A stretch of DNA of 64,000 nt from Diploptera punctata (lineage: Eukaryota; Arthropoda; Insecta; Blattodea; Blaberidae). The translations under genes and the position numbers were made by a program. Every line of letters begins with the position of its first letter. The stretch's first letter is position 1. Below the pieces are notes generated by a model, which made no database searches, was not told where the DNA came from, and worked only from the letters and a program-made list of their open reading frames with translations. The stretch is taken from NCBI GenBank assembly GCA_030220185.1, contig JASPKZ010001233.1, forward strand, positions 1 through 64,000, in the 5' to 3' direction. This document shows positions 19,335 to 32,600 of this stretch, piece after piece.

Positions 19335-20165
19335 TAGTCGGACCAACGGATCTGCACCCCTATAGCGCTGGCATCGTTCTTCGAAAATCACATGTCAGTT
19401 CTCACACCATTCCACCGTGCTCCCCTCCCACTACGTCAAATAGAAGCCACTGTAACTGACCGAGTAGGGACGTTGCCAAACTTCCCCCGGTGTCAGGCTC
19501 TTGAATATTGTAAGGTTAATTATTACTTCTTCATATTTAATTTAAGTAGGTCTAATGACACTGATTGATTTCTACGATTAATGGATATAATTATAATAGT
19601 GGATATTTGTTGGTTAAATGGAAATTACGTGAAGGGAATTTACATATGTTGTTTTTAAAGATAAATGTTTCGTCATAAATATTTCTCCTTCACCTCATTG
19701 TCTTATTTGGTTAGATTTGGAACGTAATCTTGAAGTCCTAACAAAATTATAAAATTTTAGGTACGAATACACAATCATGTGCCCTCCTTCTTTCTCATCC
19801 GGGCTAGGGACCGGCTATGGCGAAGTTACTACATGCTACGATTTTATTTACATATTATATAACATACTGATACTATACAGGAATTCTAATTTATGCTTAT
19901 GAATTAAGCTAATGTTAATGATTTACAATTTACATACTATATAACATAACATTCTGATATTGAGTTGACAATGTTGGACTGTGGGTGCAAATAATATCCC
20001 GCAAGAAAGCTCAAAAACTGTGTGAGTAATGGAAGGGGAGAAAGAGAGAGATAGAAAATAGAGACAGGCAAGAATGCAGGTAGGGAAATAATTTACCGAG
20101 GGGAAAAACGGAATTAGTGTTTAGTTCGCATTTCTTACGGGGGCACAGATCCGTTGGTCCAACTA
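19335..20165. mobile_element. MITE-like element, TA target, TIRs about 32 bp
   Basis: Left end tagtcggaccaacggatctg, right end (minus) tagttggaccaacggatctg, both bordered by TA. Inside is a purine-rich gagagagata patch and no credible ORF. A shorter relative with the same end is at 61278-61626. Confidence 0.75.
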
Positions 20166-20429
20166 TACTAAGGATCCATAAAATGCAATAAACTACCATT
20201 TGTTTTCATGCTCTTTTTCAAAATAATCTCTAACATTAAGAAACATTTCTCTGGTTGGCAAATTGATAGTCTTCTGACTCCTCTGCAGCATTATGATGCT
20301 TAAAATTCACCGATAACACCACACTGTAATAATACTCTGATTCGTTCACCATTTAAATCCTTACTACTGACTTAACATTACTTTGTCTTGTAAACCATGT
20401 GCAGCCATGCCGGATATAAGAACAACTCG

Positions 20430-20900
20430 ACTGTAGTGATGTAAAATCAAGAATTCATTGGGCAAATTCAGCTTTTCTTCAACTGTAACCTCAGTGAAAA
20501 TCCAGAGAAATTGCAACAACAATCAAATCCATATTTTTAGGCTACATGTCAAGTCAGTTTCATTATACGGATGTGAAACCTGTAAAGTCACTGCTGAGGT
20601 AACAAGAAGCCTTCAGGTCTTCTTAAACAGGTGTCTGAGGAAAATTCTTCGCTTATTTTGATCAACTATTATTTCCAATCAAAATGCATGCAAACAAACG
20701 AAGAATTCATTGATATCCAAATAAAAGGAAGGAAATGGAGATGGATTGGATACTCGTAGAAAGAATCATGTTATTGAGAGAGAAGCCCTGTTTTGGAAAC
20801 CTCAGGGCCACGACTGTCATGAAGGAGTGTGGGGGAGGAAGCCAGAAGGAAAAAAAAGATATGGGGAGAGTTGAAGGTTTTGGCTTGGAATAGGATGTTC
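20430..20900 (+). mobile_element. Non-LTR RT fragment
   Basis: LHVKSVSLYGCETCKVTAEV and LNRCLRKILRL, followed by a degraded wrwIGY.LR segment. 5'-truncated and with stops. Confidence 0.6.
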
Positions 20901-20967
20901 TAGAGCTGTTTTGTTGAGGCCCTAAGCTCTGGATACGAGCAAAAAGAGATACTGATAATACTACTAT

Positions 20968-21078
20968 TCATGATCATCCATGCAAATATTAGGCCATGTG
21001 GCCTGTTATGGCTTCAAATAGGAATTTTCCATCCAACTACTTTTTGGAAGTCCCAGCGATCTTTTGCCTTGAGGACAA
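20968..21078 (-). mobile_element. Non-LTR family D, 3'-end fragment
   Basis: About 110 bp matching the last bases of family D (minus strand: ctgggacttccaaaaagta and the aggccacatggcctaatatt end). Confidence 0.7.
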
Positions 21079-21090
21079 TAACTACTACTA

Positions 21091-21282
21091 TTAAAGGTAT
21101 AGGTAAAGTGATCCCACTTTACCCCCAGAACAAGCATCTGGTACTCATTCCCATTAGAGACTGAGTCAACTCCAGAGCCATGGTGCCATCAGAAGGTCAG
21201 TTTAAAAATTCTGACCCCATTGGGACTTGAACCCTCAAACTTCCAGTTTAAAGCATACTGCCTTAACCATCTATGCTCTGGA
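21091..21282 (-). mobile_element. SINE family S2, partial, with TSD
   Basis: Minus strand: B box ggttcaagtcc, then the S2 body (cttctgatggcaccatgg) to agtgggatcactttacc. actactacta precedes and follows it, so it carries a target duplication. Confidence 0.75.
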
Positions 21283-21344
21283 ACTACTACTACTAAAAAC
21301 TACTGATGAAATGTTCAAGAACATTAAAGCAGAGTAAATAATAA

Positions 21345-21520
21345 ATAAGTTGTATTATCTTACCTCATATAGTTGTTTCTATTAACCTTTAAGCGCCCAA
21401 GTTTAAATGGCCAGGTAGCGGCAGGCTGCCAGGGTTTAAATGTCCACCTAGTTTTTAAACTCCTTGGCTTCTGACTATAACTTCACTAATTTTATTAACT
21501 CATATTTTAAAATATATTGG
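21345..21520 (-). repeat. Foldback arm related to 23690-24190
   Basis: Minus strand contains taatagaaacaactatatga immediately followed by ggtaaga, identical to 24104-24127, plus gggcgcttaaaggtt, which is near the inverted gggcatttaaaggtt at 23797. Confidence 0.55.
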
Positions 21521-21979
21521 GGTCACAAACATCCAACAACGTTTAAAGTGTTAAATATTATTGTAAAATCGGTGGTATTCACGGCAAAAAACCCGTAGTG
21601 ATATTTTATACTATAGAGAGAATTTTTAAATTTACGATAGTTAGCAAATAACTCTAGGGATTTTAGAGTGTTGTGAATCAGGTTAGAAGTGAAAAACTAT
21701 ACAGTATATATATATGTATATTCCAACCCTCGTTCATTCTTTTGTTTAGAATTCATGTTGTGTTGCATCCGGTCAGTTTTCCCCCAAAGCCTTGAAAAGA
21801 AAAAAAAAGCAGGTCACATTCCACCCACAGCCCATACGGTATTCATTCATAGTTTTGTGACTCAGAGTGAAGTTTACGATATGTCTGGTACAAAATCACT
21901 ATGTTCTGCTCAAACATAAGAAATTCTCAGACTGTGATAATAACAAAGACGATAACAATGATAATCACGAGCTTCAACT

Positions 21980-22170
21980 GACACTTATACCTGTAAGACA
22001 CCTATCTTACGGGTAGGGTCTTGGATTCGTGAAACTAAAATTGACAGTGAAGAAAACTGTACTCTTCTCCCTAACGTGACAGAATCAGAAATGTGCCTTT
22101 TTCTTGGCCTAGTTATTATAATGGGATATGTCGTGGGATAGTAAGACTAAGAGAAAAGGGATGCTTGATA
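21980..22170 (+). pseudogene. Possible piggyBac-like transposase fragment
   Basis: SWIRETKIDSEENC followed by TESEMCLFLGLVIIMGYVV resembles the block preceding the first catalytic Asp in piggyBac-type transposases. Stops follow. No ends were recognised, so this is tentative. Confidence 0.25.
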
Positions 22171-22197
22171 TAATCTAAGAATAATAATAATTCCATG

Positions 22198-22354
22198 GTG
22201 CAACAGGCCTAGAAGGCCCTTAGCCTACCAGCCGGCTGCTGGCCTCACACCCACATGTGTCAATCACAAAGGTAGATGATCATCTAGCCAGTGTATGGGT
22301 GACATGTGGTCAGCATGGTCAGTTCCCCAGCCGTTATACCAGGTTTTCTCAACC
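22198..22354 (-). mobile_element. SINE family S1, 3' part
   Basis: Minus strand body from ctggtataacggctgg to ggccttctaggcctgttgc. The tRNA head is missing. Confidence 0.8.
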
Positions 22355-22454
22355 AAGAAATTATTTTTTTCATTTGTTAGACTTAACCGTTCAAAACAGT
22401 TTCTTCTTCTGACTTCATTGGTGCCAAAACAACACATAGAGACATCTGACTTAG

Positions 22455-23368
22455 ATTTGTCAGAGATATTTTAAATAACAGATTTTCTGAAGAAGGAATT
22501 ATAAATCGTGGTGTGAGACAAGGCTGCCCCCTATCCCCAACACTCTTTGCAATTTATATCAATGAAGTAATATGTTGCTGGAACAAAACATATAAATTTG
22601 GAATAAGAATATCAGAAAATAGAAAATTAAACACCCTATTGTTTGCAGATGACCAAATAATAATAGCAAATTCCGAAGATAATCTACAGAAAGGTCTGTA
22701 TGAACTTAACAAAATTACAGAAGAATATGGATTAAAGATATCTACAGAAAAAACAAAAATTATGGCATTTCAAGGTGTAGATCCTGTCAGAAGTAAAATT
22801 GTACTGGACAATAAAATTTTGGAGCAGGTGAATAATTTTACATATCTAGGATGCAATATCTCATATGAAGAAGAAAAGGATGTAAATGCAAAAATATCTA
22901 AATTTTTAAGAATTTTAGGGTTAATAAATTCTATCTTCAAGCCACAGTTAGTCCAAAAGCATTCAAGACTGAAAGTGTATAAAACACTGGCTCTTCCAAC
23001 TCTTTTGTATGGTAGCGAAGTATGGACGTTGAAACAGAAGGATATACAGAGACTTAGATCTGCTGAAATGAGATATCTTCGGAGGACTGCAGGATACACA
23101 CTACTAGATCACAAAAAAAATGAAGACATCTTAGAAGAATTACACATGGAATCTTTAGAAAACAAAATTTCTGATTATAAGTCAAGATGGATACAACATG
23201 TTCATCGAATGGAAGATCACAGAATACCCAAACTAATGTTAAGATATCAACCTACAGGAAGAAGAAGACCAGGACGTCCACTCAAAAGACTTCTGGATGG
23301 TGTTTCTCTTGAGGCCGAAACAGGTCAACAAATGGCCTAAATTCGTGAATGTACTATGATGATGATGA
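22455..23368 (+). mobile_element. Non-LTR retrotransposon, family C, RT C-terminal half
   Basis: ORF of 275 codons (22513-23340) entered after NRG: VRQGCPLSPTLFAIYINEV, the active site TLLFADDQIIIANSEDN, GLKISTEKTKIMAFQGVD, FTYLGCNIS, LPTLLYGSEVWTLKQKD, then HVHRMEDHRIPKLMLRYQPT and RRRPGRPLKRLLDGVSLEAE. It ends at a natural stop and an atgatgatgat tail, so the 3' end is complete and the 5' half is truncated. The open frame over 800 bp makes it one of the younger copies. Copies of the same family are at 7297, 41637 and 49248. Confidence 0.87.
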
Positions 23369-23689
23369 TTTTGGAACAGGCTAGTAGAACCCTATAGACG
23401 ACTCCCTGGTCGACTTAATATATTGAGTACAGAGATTTTGTGACTTGAAATGAACTTTAGTCTACATTGGGCCGGTAGCTTTACAAAGAGTAATTTGTCG
23501 TGTGTGTTCGGTACAGGGAATCAGAAAACGAGTGCAAGTGAAGTGTAAAAAGTGTGATGTCGGTTTGAGTACTGGTGAATGTTTCGAGACTTATCACACA
23601 AAAACAAACCTTTCATAAAAGAATGGTATCTTCATATTATGTTGCCAAGCATCTCATAACCCTGAAAAAAGGTATGTAACAAAAGTAGT

Positions 23690-24190
23690 ACTATCCGGTA
23701 TAATTTCAAGCAACCAAACAGGTCTGCCTGCTCAGAACCCATATGCTGGGTCTGCGGGCAGACTGGACATACAATTTAAAACCCAGCATATGGGCTCGTG
23801 GGCATTTAAAGGTTAAACATGTTTGCCCCATCTTCAGTTGGTACAGACTGATTTTTCTCAAGTTGTTGCCCCTGGATCTCGACTCCTGCTCCCTCTTTCT
23901 GCAGTCCAAAAAACTTACTAATTGGGTCCTCTCACCAGGAATTTCAAAATTCACAATTCTCTCCTTGTTCTTCTGTATATAGATTTTTTCCCCATATGGT
24001 GAGTTCGTTTATGTCTTCTGTTTTAATAATTTTGTGTTTACATTTATTTTGTGTTTTGTCTGTACCAACTGATTGGGCAAACATGCCTTGAAACATACGT
24101 CTAATAGAAACAACTATATGAGGTAAGAATAATACAGACCAAACTTATTTATTAAGTGAAACCTCATAATGTTATTTCCTATTGTATTTT
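23690..24190. repeat. Foldback with hammerhead-like motifs and Penelope-type end
   Basis: Arms: 23820-23860 (minus: tgtaccaactgaagatgggg) and 24061-24125 (tgtaccaactgattgggcaa ... gaaacatacgtc). After the motif comes ctatatgaggtaagaat and, 40 bp later, aacctcataatgttatttcc. Core positions are mutated (ctgattg), so any ribozyme here is probably dead. Confidence 0.5.
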
Positions 24191-26443
24191 CAAGTAAAAG
24201 CAGAAATTGAAAAACTCAAAACTTGATTTTAATTTAAATAATTCACAACATCAAAACTTTTATTTTTATTAAACACTTAATACACTTGAAGCACAATGCT
24301 TATATAATAATTCAACAATGTTATGTATAACATAGAAAAGTATTAACATCCTTACACTAACTAGAACACATAAGTAGAATATAAAAAAAAGAAAGAATAC
24401 ACTCATTATATTCGTACTAAATACACAACTTTATTAAAAGCTCTAGAACTCTATAGAGAAAGACCTCTACTACACTATCACAGAATACTTGTTGAAATGG
24501 CAGAGATCTGTTTTCAATTCAGTTCTTGATTTTTCACATTGTGAAATTGAGCAATATTTTCTTTTCTTTTATAAAAACAGTCTTTGTTCAATCTCAAGAA
24601 TTAACAACCATAACAATAATGGTTTGTTAAATAATCTGCCATTTATGGCACAATTAACCAATCAGGTGGCAAGTTTGCCTGTTGATCACAGATTGTAAAT
24701 CAACTTGATAATCTACACCAAAACAATGAAAGGTACAACCTAATCACCAATATATTGTAGTTCACAACAACAGATTACTGAAAGTAATAGTTATTCTGTG
24801 ATTAACGATATTGAGAGGACATTTGTTTAAATATATTTTTAAATTAAATTAGATGGATTCATAAAAATGACGTAATTATGAATAAAAAAGAGAATCCATT
24901 ATTTCTCTCTTTTATACATGTACATGCATTTCAAAATAATTATTAAGAAAGATTTTTTCTTTTAAGGAGTCATTTCCATAGTTCTTATAAAAATGTACCC
25001 CTTACTAAAAGTTTGTAAAATCTCATGAACTTCTATGTACTATACTGAAAAATTATTATGTATAGGCCTACTATATTGAACAATTACATTTCATTTATGA
25101 TATATGCATAAACTGAAATGTTTGGTAAATTTTTTAGGTTTGGAATCAGATTTCATTGGTGATTAAGTTATTTTGTACATTTTGGTGTTTTTTTATTTCA
25201 TTTTCATCTACAGAAAGTCAGAAATTACTTTCTGAATATTATTAAATCAGAATGTGCATTTTATTTCCTTTCTTAACATGCTTTGGCAAATCTTTATAAT
25301 GAGATCGCTGAGGAACAATTAATTAATTCTATATAATACATGTTATGTAATTAAGGACCAGAAGGATATTTTAATGCTATTTAAAAAAAAAGTCATTCTT
25401 CAGTGTGCAAAAAGTAATTTCATATGAATTTGAAAAAGAGAGAAAATCTTATAAAATATGAAGAAACACAACAATTATAAAAAGACTGTATCAATCAAAG
25501 ACAAATGATTTGTTTTTATTACCATACAAATTCATATAAATTATTATTTCTGCACATATGAAAACAATGCAAAATAAATAAATTAATGAAATTTTGGACA
25601 ATGGTGTGATATTTATGCAATATACTAATTTTTGCATTAAATATTATATAATGGTAAATATTTAAGTAATACTTAAAACAACGGAAACCATCTAGAAAGC
25701 TGCAATACTCTGACTTAATAAATTAGTTTTCTTAATAAAGTTGATAAAATTTTTGTGTTTTCTAAAATATGAATAGAGGGAAAAGAAAATTTTGCCTTAT
25801 GAAGATATAAAATATAAGAACCACATTTTTCATAAGGAAAATATAGAAAACATTTAAAATTAATTGAAGATATAAAATGAAGGAAAGTAAATAAAGATTA
25901 TGTGAATTTAGAGAACTGCATAAAAACAACATAAAATGGTAGAGTAAATTTGTTAATTTTGTGGTAAAATTGGTTACTTATCATTTCTTTATAAATTCCT
26001 TCGCTAACACCTGTAAGTGGAATTTTGTGTGCATATAGCATAATTTTTTAAATAATAGAAAAGGAAGAACTGTTATTAAAGAACTTAAATATCACAATAG
26101 ATGGGATGCACTTTCAATACTAGCCAGAATGAATTCATTTAATGATTGAATTACAATAAAATATTATATAAGGCAATAATTAATTTTAGCTTATTAATTT
26201 TAATACATTTTAATGAATTGCAGCTTTACAGTGGAATTCCATTTGATTACATATTTCTCCAATGATATATGCACTTTTTTATGATTGATTTAGAGATTTA
26301 CAATCTTCTGTCATATTCCTTTTACAAAAGTATTACACTTTTAAGTAATTGAATTTGTCATGAATAGTCAGATTGACAATAATGTAGAAGGCACCACATT
26401 TGTAATGGAATGTTTTTTTAATGTAAGTAGCTATCAAGTTGCT
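24191..26443. other. AT-rich region, 3' flank of caspase A
   Basis: No repeat copy or ORF recognised. It directly follows the caspase A stop codon on the minus strand, so it should hold that gene's 3' UTR and polyadenylation site; several TTTATT (AATAAA on the minus strand) are present and none can be singled out. Confidence 0.5.
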
Positions 26444-26682
26444 TCATACTTTGGGTCGGAAGTATACATCACGAATTAGCATGGAATGAAAGCATGGCAC
26501 TTGTTTCTGCCCGTTGTACCATGGAATTACATCATCCTGTGATTGATGTTCAAGTGCCACTCGCCGTGCCGTGTTCGTCAAGATTTTATGCAAATCTGTT
26601 ATGGCTGCATTTTTCCAAAGTTCCTCGCAAAGACTTTGTATATACCAAGTTCCAGATACTGCATTTCTCCATGAATAGAAGC
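26444..26682 (-). CDS. Caspase A last exon: p10 subunit and stop
   Basis: 239 bp after a gattttcag acceptor. With the preceding base it reads GFYSWRNAVSGTWYIQSLCEE, the hallmark p10 block whose SWRN Arg completes the S1 pocket, then an alpha-helical stretch with LTNTARRVALEH and QVPCFHSMLIRDVYFRPKV and a TGA stop. The C-terminal Lys/Tyr-Phe ending is usual for effector caspases. The frame is open throughout. The opposite-strand reading frame over this region is only a shadow. Confidence 0.92.
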
Positions 26683-29600
26683 CTGAAAATCATAACAAAT
26701 CTGCATCACATATCATATTATATTGGGAAATGAATTTATCTAATAATTCAATGGCACTATCAAACCCATAGATTCATGGCCATGCAGGCATAAGCTCTCC
26801 ACACATCCCTATCCTGAGCTAATGCTTTCCAAACATCCCCTGTATATCTACTTCCCTCAAATCATGATTAATATTATTCTCCCACCTCATTCTTGGTCTA
26901 CTAACTGGGCATTTTCCCTCTGGTTTTCCTACAAGAAGTTTCCATGCCCTTCTTTCATCCCCCATTCATGCCATATGTGTTGCCCATCATAGTCTATGAG
27001 ACTTAACTGTTTGTATTATATCTGGTTTTCTTTAAAGATTTTGTAGCTCACTGTTATGTAAGTTTTCTCCATTTGCCTGTCTGTTCATCTCTCTTTGGTC
27101 CATAAATTTTCCTAAGAACTTTGTTCTCAAATACTCATAATTGTTCCTCCTCCCTTAAAGTAAGAGTCCATGTTTTGCATCCATATAATATAACTGGGAG
27201 AATAACAGTTTTATATATTTTTAGTTTAACTTTTTTTGAGAGAAGTAGGGATGACACGAGTCCCTGTAATACATAAAAACATCCATTTCCAGAATTTAAT
27301 CTATGTTAAATTTCTTTGTGCATCTCATTCCTATTTGTAATTCTTGTTTAGGAATTTTATTCAGCCACTTCCTCAAACATTATTATTTATTTAGCACCAT
27401 CCAGGGGACATGCATAGCTTTTTTTTCAGTTTAGGACTGATATGGACATGAATATCTTTGTGGTGGGAATTGAGAAAATTAGTATGGCTAAAGAACTAAC
27501 AAAAACATTACCCGAGAAATCATCAATGAATTTCAAAACCGTAAAAAGGATTATAAGAAGTAAAACTGTTAACATACTTAAAAAAATGCAAATTAAATTA
27601 TAAAAGATAAAGTTTGAAACAGAACATAAGATAAAAGGGACATGTTAAAAAATGAGAAGGGAATCTACAACCATGTTTAGGATGTTATTGTAAAGGTCGA
27701 TCCTGCTGTGATGGTTATTTCTCCATGAAATTATTAATAGAAAAACACAGGGAGTTCAATGTAGAAACACATTTAGCTTTTGTGGACTTCAAAAAAGCCT
27801 TCAACAAAATCAATAGGAATAAACTGTTGGAAATTTTAGCTGACAACAATCTACCACAACAGTATATTTTAAATTTATACAATATCTATAAATCAAATTT
27901 GATTTCAGTTCGAGTCAATAACACACAAACAGAATGGACCGAAATTAATAGGGGCATAAGACAAGGATGTGGCCTCTTGCCCTTGCTCTTTATCATATAC
28001 ATGGATAGAATACTCCAAGATTGGCGACAGATGAGACACGGTTCTATCCAAATTAATAGAAACCATAAAATAGACTCTTTGCTTTTTGCAGATGATTTGG
28101 TATTAATAGCTCCAACAGAAACAGATTTACAGTATTCTATACACAATTTTAATATAATTGCAAAAAGGTACAATATGGAAATCAATACAAAGAAAACTAA
28201 AGTGATGGCCTTTTGTGGGAAATACCCTATACCTAGCAAAATTGTTTTGGATGATGAAATTTTAGAACGAGTAAACAAATTTAATTATTTGGGTTATAAT
28301 TTAAGATTTCAAGATGAAGCTGATATATCAAAGAAAATCACAAATTTTACAAAAACAACGGGGATAATTAACAGTATAATGAAACCATCTTTAGTACAGA
28401 AGAACACAAGATTACGGCTTTATAAGGTTCTTGCAAGACCAGTATTAAGATATGGTAGTGAAACATGGACAATATGAAGAAGAGATGTAAGCCGAATAAC
28501 AGCAAACGAGATGTGATTTATGCACCAAACAGCAGGCTACACAAAGTGGGACCATAAAAGAAATGATGAAATTATGGAAGAGTTGGATGTAGAACCCATT
28601 CTTCACTATATACAAAACTACCAGAACAACTGGAAAGCCCATCTTCAACGAATGCCATCTCATAGAATTCCAAAAGCAATACTTTGCTACTGCCCCCAAG
28701 GCAAAAGATCGCTGGGACGTCCAAAAAAGCACTGGAAGGAAGATTCCTCTTTGAGACCATAACAGGCCACATGGCCTAATACTTGCATGGATGATGATGA
28801 TGAAGATTGTTTAACAGTACATCTACATAAAGTGAACACATTCACTTCGTAAACTGTAATGAATAGTGGTCACTTGAATGTCATGATAATTCAAGGAATA
28901 TTTAAAATTGTAGGCTTTCATGGCCGGTGTCTTCATTTCTGTTTGGTTCATCTTCTAGGCTAAATGACCATTGTTTAGTTTTCTTGAAACTCAATATTTC
29001 GTCTTCTACTGCAGTAGACATTTTCAGAAGATTCTGCATGCAGTAAAGTACATTTTATTTCCCAATAATTCCTTGCTTTTGTTGTTTTGAAAATTTGTTT
29101 GCATCATAGAAATTGAGGGATTGTTTACGTGAATCTGCACCATAGAAGAAAACTTAAGTTGCCTACAATTTTACATAAACAATCTCTACGGGAAGGATTT
29201 ACTTCTTTTTATTCGAAGAACGCAGTTAGGGTCTATGGATTTTTTAGGATGGAAAAATCCAAGGAACAAGTCCTCCGGGAGGGACTTCAAACCATGGATC
29301 TAGAGTCTGAAGATTTTCAGGCTTGTAAAAGGTCCTTAAGCCTGAATAAAAAGCAAAATTTACCAAATTTTCCAGTCCTAGTACAACCTGTGTTTCCTAG
29401 ATGTCAGTATGAGGCAGAACGCTGACCATGGACCACTCCAATGACATCTATATGAAAACAAGTGTAACTAAATTAGTAAGGTGTACTGAAATCAAGATTT
29501 CGATACATGGATTACGTCATACTGCGCAACCAATACGTCATCACGTCTCCATTTCTTCTGTGATCTTAGTGAACAGTGCCAAATTCTCTCCTACTTACCC

Positions 29601-32600
29601 CCTCCTTTTCTATTATGTGCCGTGTGCTATCGCGCATACTCCCCTCTCCTAGTGAACTCTCATATAGAGCTGTGCTTTCTAACATCAGGTCATCATCTGT
29701 TTATCTACCGAAGGAGTCAGGTCGATATAACTCAGAGAAGCTTGTTTGGTTTGTTAGTCCCTTAGGCCAGGGTGGGGCCACAGCCCTTGGCTGGACTAGC
29801 GTGAATGTAATATCTTACGTATGGTTGTATAATATTGTTTTTTGTAATGATCGATGATAGTATTATTTTCTTTTGTTAACTTATTTTCAATGTCAAACAA
29901 TTATCTTTTATTTATTTCATTGTTATATCTGACTGTTTCTTGACTCGCATTAAACTTTAGTCATCTGATTTTAAATACTTTTGCCTATTGATTTAGTAGC
30001 TAGTCAATATCAGATATGAATATAAAATTCCAAAGCTTTTCTCAAGCGTATATGAGTTCCTCTTTCCTATGAACTTCCACGATTATGATCTGTATAGGTT
30101 ACAACATATTACATGTTTAATAATTCATTAAGGAAAGTTGAATTAATCTTCGTCTTTTATGGGCCCGGGCAAAGATAAGTTAATTTGAGCAATCTATGTT
30201 TTCTACTCAAGGTATTTATCAACAACAATGGTATGATCCAGCACAAACGTGGTGCAATTTCTGGTAGCAGATCGCGTGGTTTAAATTTTGGGTTGGCAGG
30301 CAGCGTGATCACGCCGATGCAACGGTTCAATTTCTTCCCTGTAGGGGGAGAACACCTAAATCTCTTTGAGGGAAACAAGGACTTACAAAAAAAAAAAAGA
30401 AAGAAAAAAGGATCCTTCTGTGCAATTTAAGTTTTCTTCTATGGTGCAGAGACATGGAAACAATCCCTCAATTTCTACAATGCAAACAAATTTTCAAAAC
30501 AACAAAAGCAAGGAGGATTTATGGATGAATGGAACATTGAGTTTCAAGAAAACTGGGCCACAGTCATTTAGCTCGGAAGATGAACCAAGCAGGAATCTTG
30601 TTGAATTATACTGGGAAGCCAGGAAACTAATGGGTTAAATACATCAATTGCCATTTTAGAAACAATAACAAATGGATAAAAGATTACAGGTGCCTCACTT
30701 TGGTGGGAAAGATAGAATTTATTCTCTTTTAAAATTCCTACATAGATCTAATGATACAAAATTCAAGAGCAACAAATGAAATGGTAGATCGTGGATAACT
30801 GATTCAAAAGTCTGGGTTCAAGTCCATTAAAGTCCATTAAATTTTGAGTTCGTCAATCCATGTGGATACAATATATTTCCTAAAGATCATGTTATATTAA
30901 CAGTCAAAGTAAGTACGAATAATTAACTAACTAAAACTCACTAGAACTATCAAACCCATAGATTCATGGCCACACAGACATAAGCTCTCCATACATCCAT
31001 ATCCTGAGTTAATGTTTTCCAATCATCCCCTGTATAATCTACTTCCCTCAAATTATGGTTAATCTCACCTCATTCTTGGTCTACCAACTGAGCATTTTCC
31101 CTCTGGTTTTCCTACAAGAAGCTTCCATGCACCTCTTTTATTAAATTAATATTGAGAAGCTAATGCTATTACTATGATAGAAATAAGTAAATTAATGAAC
31201 ACAAATTATTGTAAATCAGTGGTAAAGAGAAAATTTTTTGCCTGAACCGGGAATCGAACCCTGAACCTTTAGCTTTCCGTGCTAATGCTCTGTCCACTGA
31301 GCTAATCCAGGCTTCATTCCCATCCAAGCAGAAATCCTTCCTTTACCTTACTCTATTGGTCCCACATTCAATTGCAATGAATCATCATTCACAAATACAC
31401 AATGAATAGCTTCTATCTGAAGAAGACATGAAGGTACTCTACACAGCTATAGCATTATTTATTAAATTAATATTGAGAAGCTAATGCTATTACTATGATA
31501 GAAATAAGTAAATTAATGAACACAATTAAATTATTGTAAATCAGTGGTAAAGAGAAAATTTTTTGCCTGAACCGGGAATCGAACCCTGAACCTTTAGCTT
31601 TCCGTGCTAATGCTCTGTCCACTGAGCTAATCCAGGCTTCATTCCCATCCAAGCAGAAATCCTTCCTTTACCTTACTCTATTGGTCCCACATTCAATTGC
31701 AATGAATCATCATTCACAAATACACAATGAATAGCTTCTACCTGAAGAAGACATGAAGGTACTCTACACAGCTATAGCATTATTTATTAAATTAATATTG
31801 AGAAGCTAAAGCTATTACTATGATAGAAATAAGTAAATTACTGAACACAATTAAATTATTGTAAATCAATGGTAAAGAGAAAATTTTTTGCCTGAACCGG
31901 GAATCGAACTCTGAACCTTTAGCTTTCCGTGCTAATGCTCTGTCCACTGAGCTAATCCAGGCTTCATTCCCATCCAAGCAGAAATCCTTCCTTTACCTTA
32001 CTCTACTGGTCCCACATTCAATTGCAATGAATCATCATTCACAAATACACAATGAATGACTTTTACCTGAAGAAGACCCCGTTCATGCCACATGTTGTGC
32101 CCATCGCCGATTTCGAGATTTAGCTGTTATTATATCTGGCTTTCTATAAAGACCATGTACTTCACTATTATATGTATTCTTCTCTATTCATCTGTCTGTT
32201 CATCCCTCTTTGGTCCAAAAATTTTCCTAAGAAATTTATTCTCATATACACGTAATCTCCTATTCTCCCTTAAAGTAAGAGTTCATATAACATAACTGGT
32301 AGAATAACACTTCTATATATTTTCAGTTTAACATTTTTTTAAGGAGTTAGGATGACAATACCATGCATTTCTGGAATAGAGCTATGTTTAATTTCTTTGT
32401 GCATCTCATTCCTATTTATGATTATTGTTCCCAGGTATTTGAATTCAGCCACTTCTTAAAAATTTCCCTCATTTGTCATTAGCTGTCCATTTCCATTATA
32501 TATTTACAATTTAAGGAAATACTTTATAATATGTGATGCGAAAAATATTCCTAAGTTCCAGTCATACACTATGTGCATTCGCCAATAAATGCAAAGCTTT

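Noticed and set aside
26494..26733. 79-codon plus-strand ORF
   Set aside because: It is antisense to the caspase A p10 exon, whose minus-strand reading has motif, splice site and stop evidence.
29129..29857. Overlapping short ORFs in the foldback interior
   Set aside because: Three frames open briefly with no domain; not distinguishable from chance.
31467..31977. Two 61-codon minus-strand ORFs (MDGNEAWISSVDRALARK)
   Set aside because: They are translations through tRNA-like cores in the tandem array; the apparent conservation is only repeat identity.
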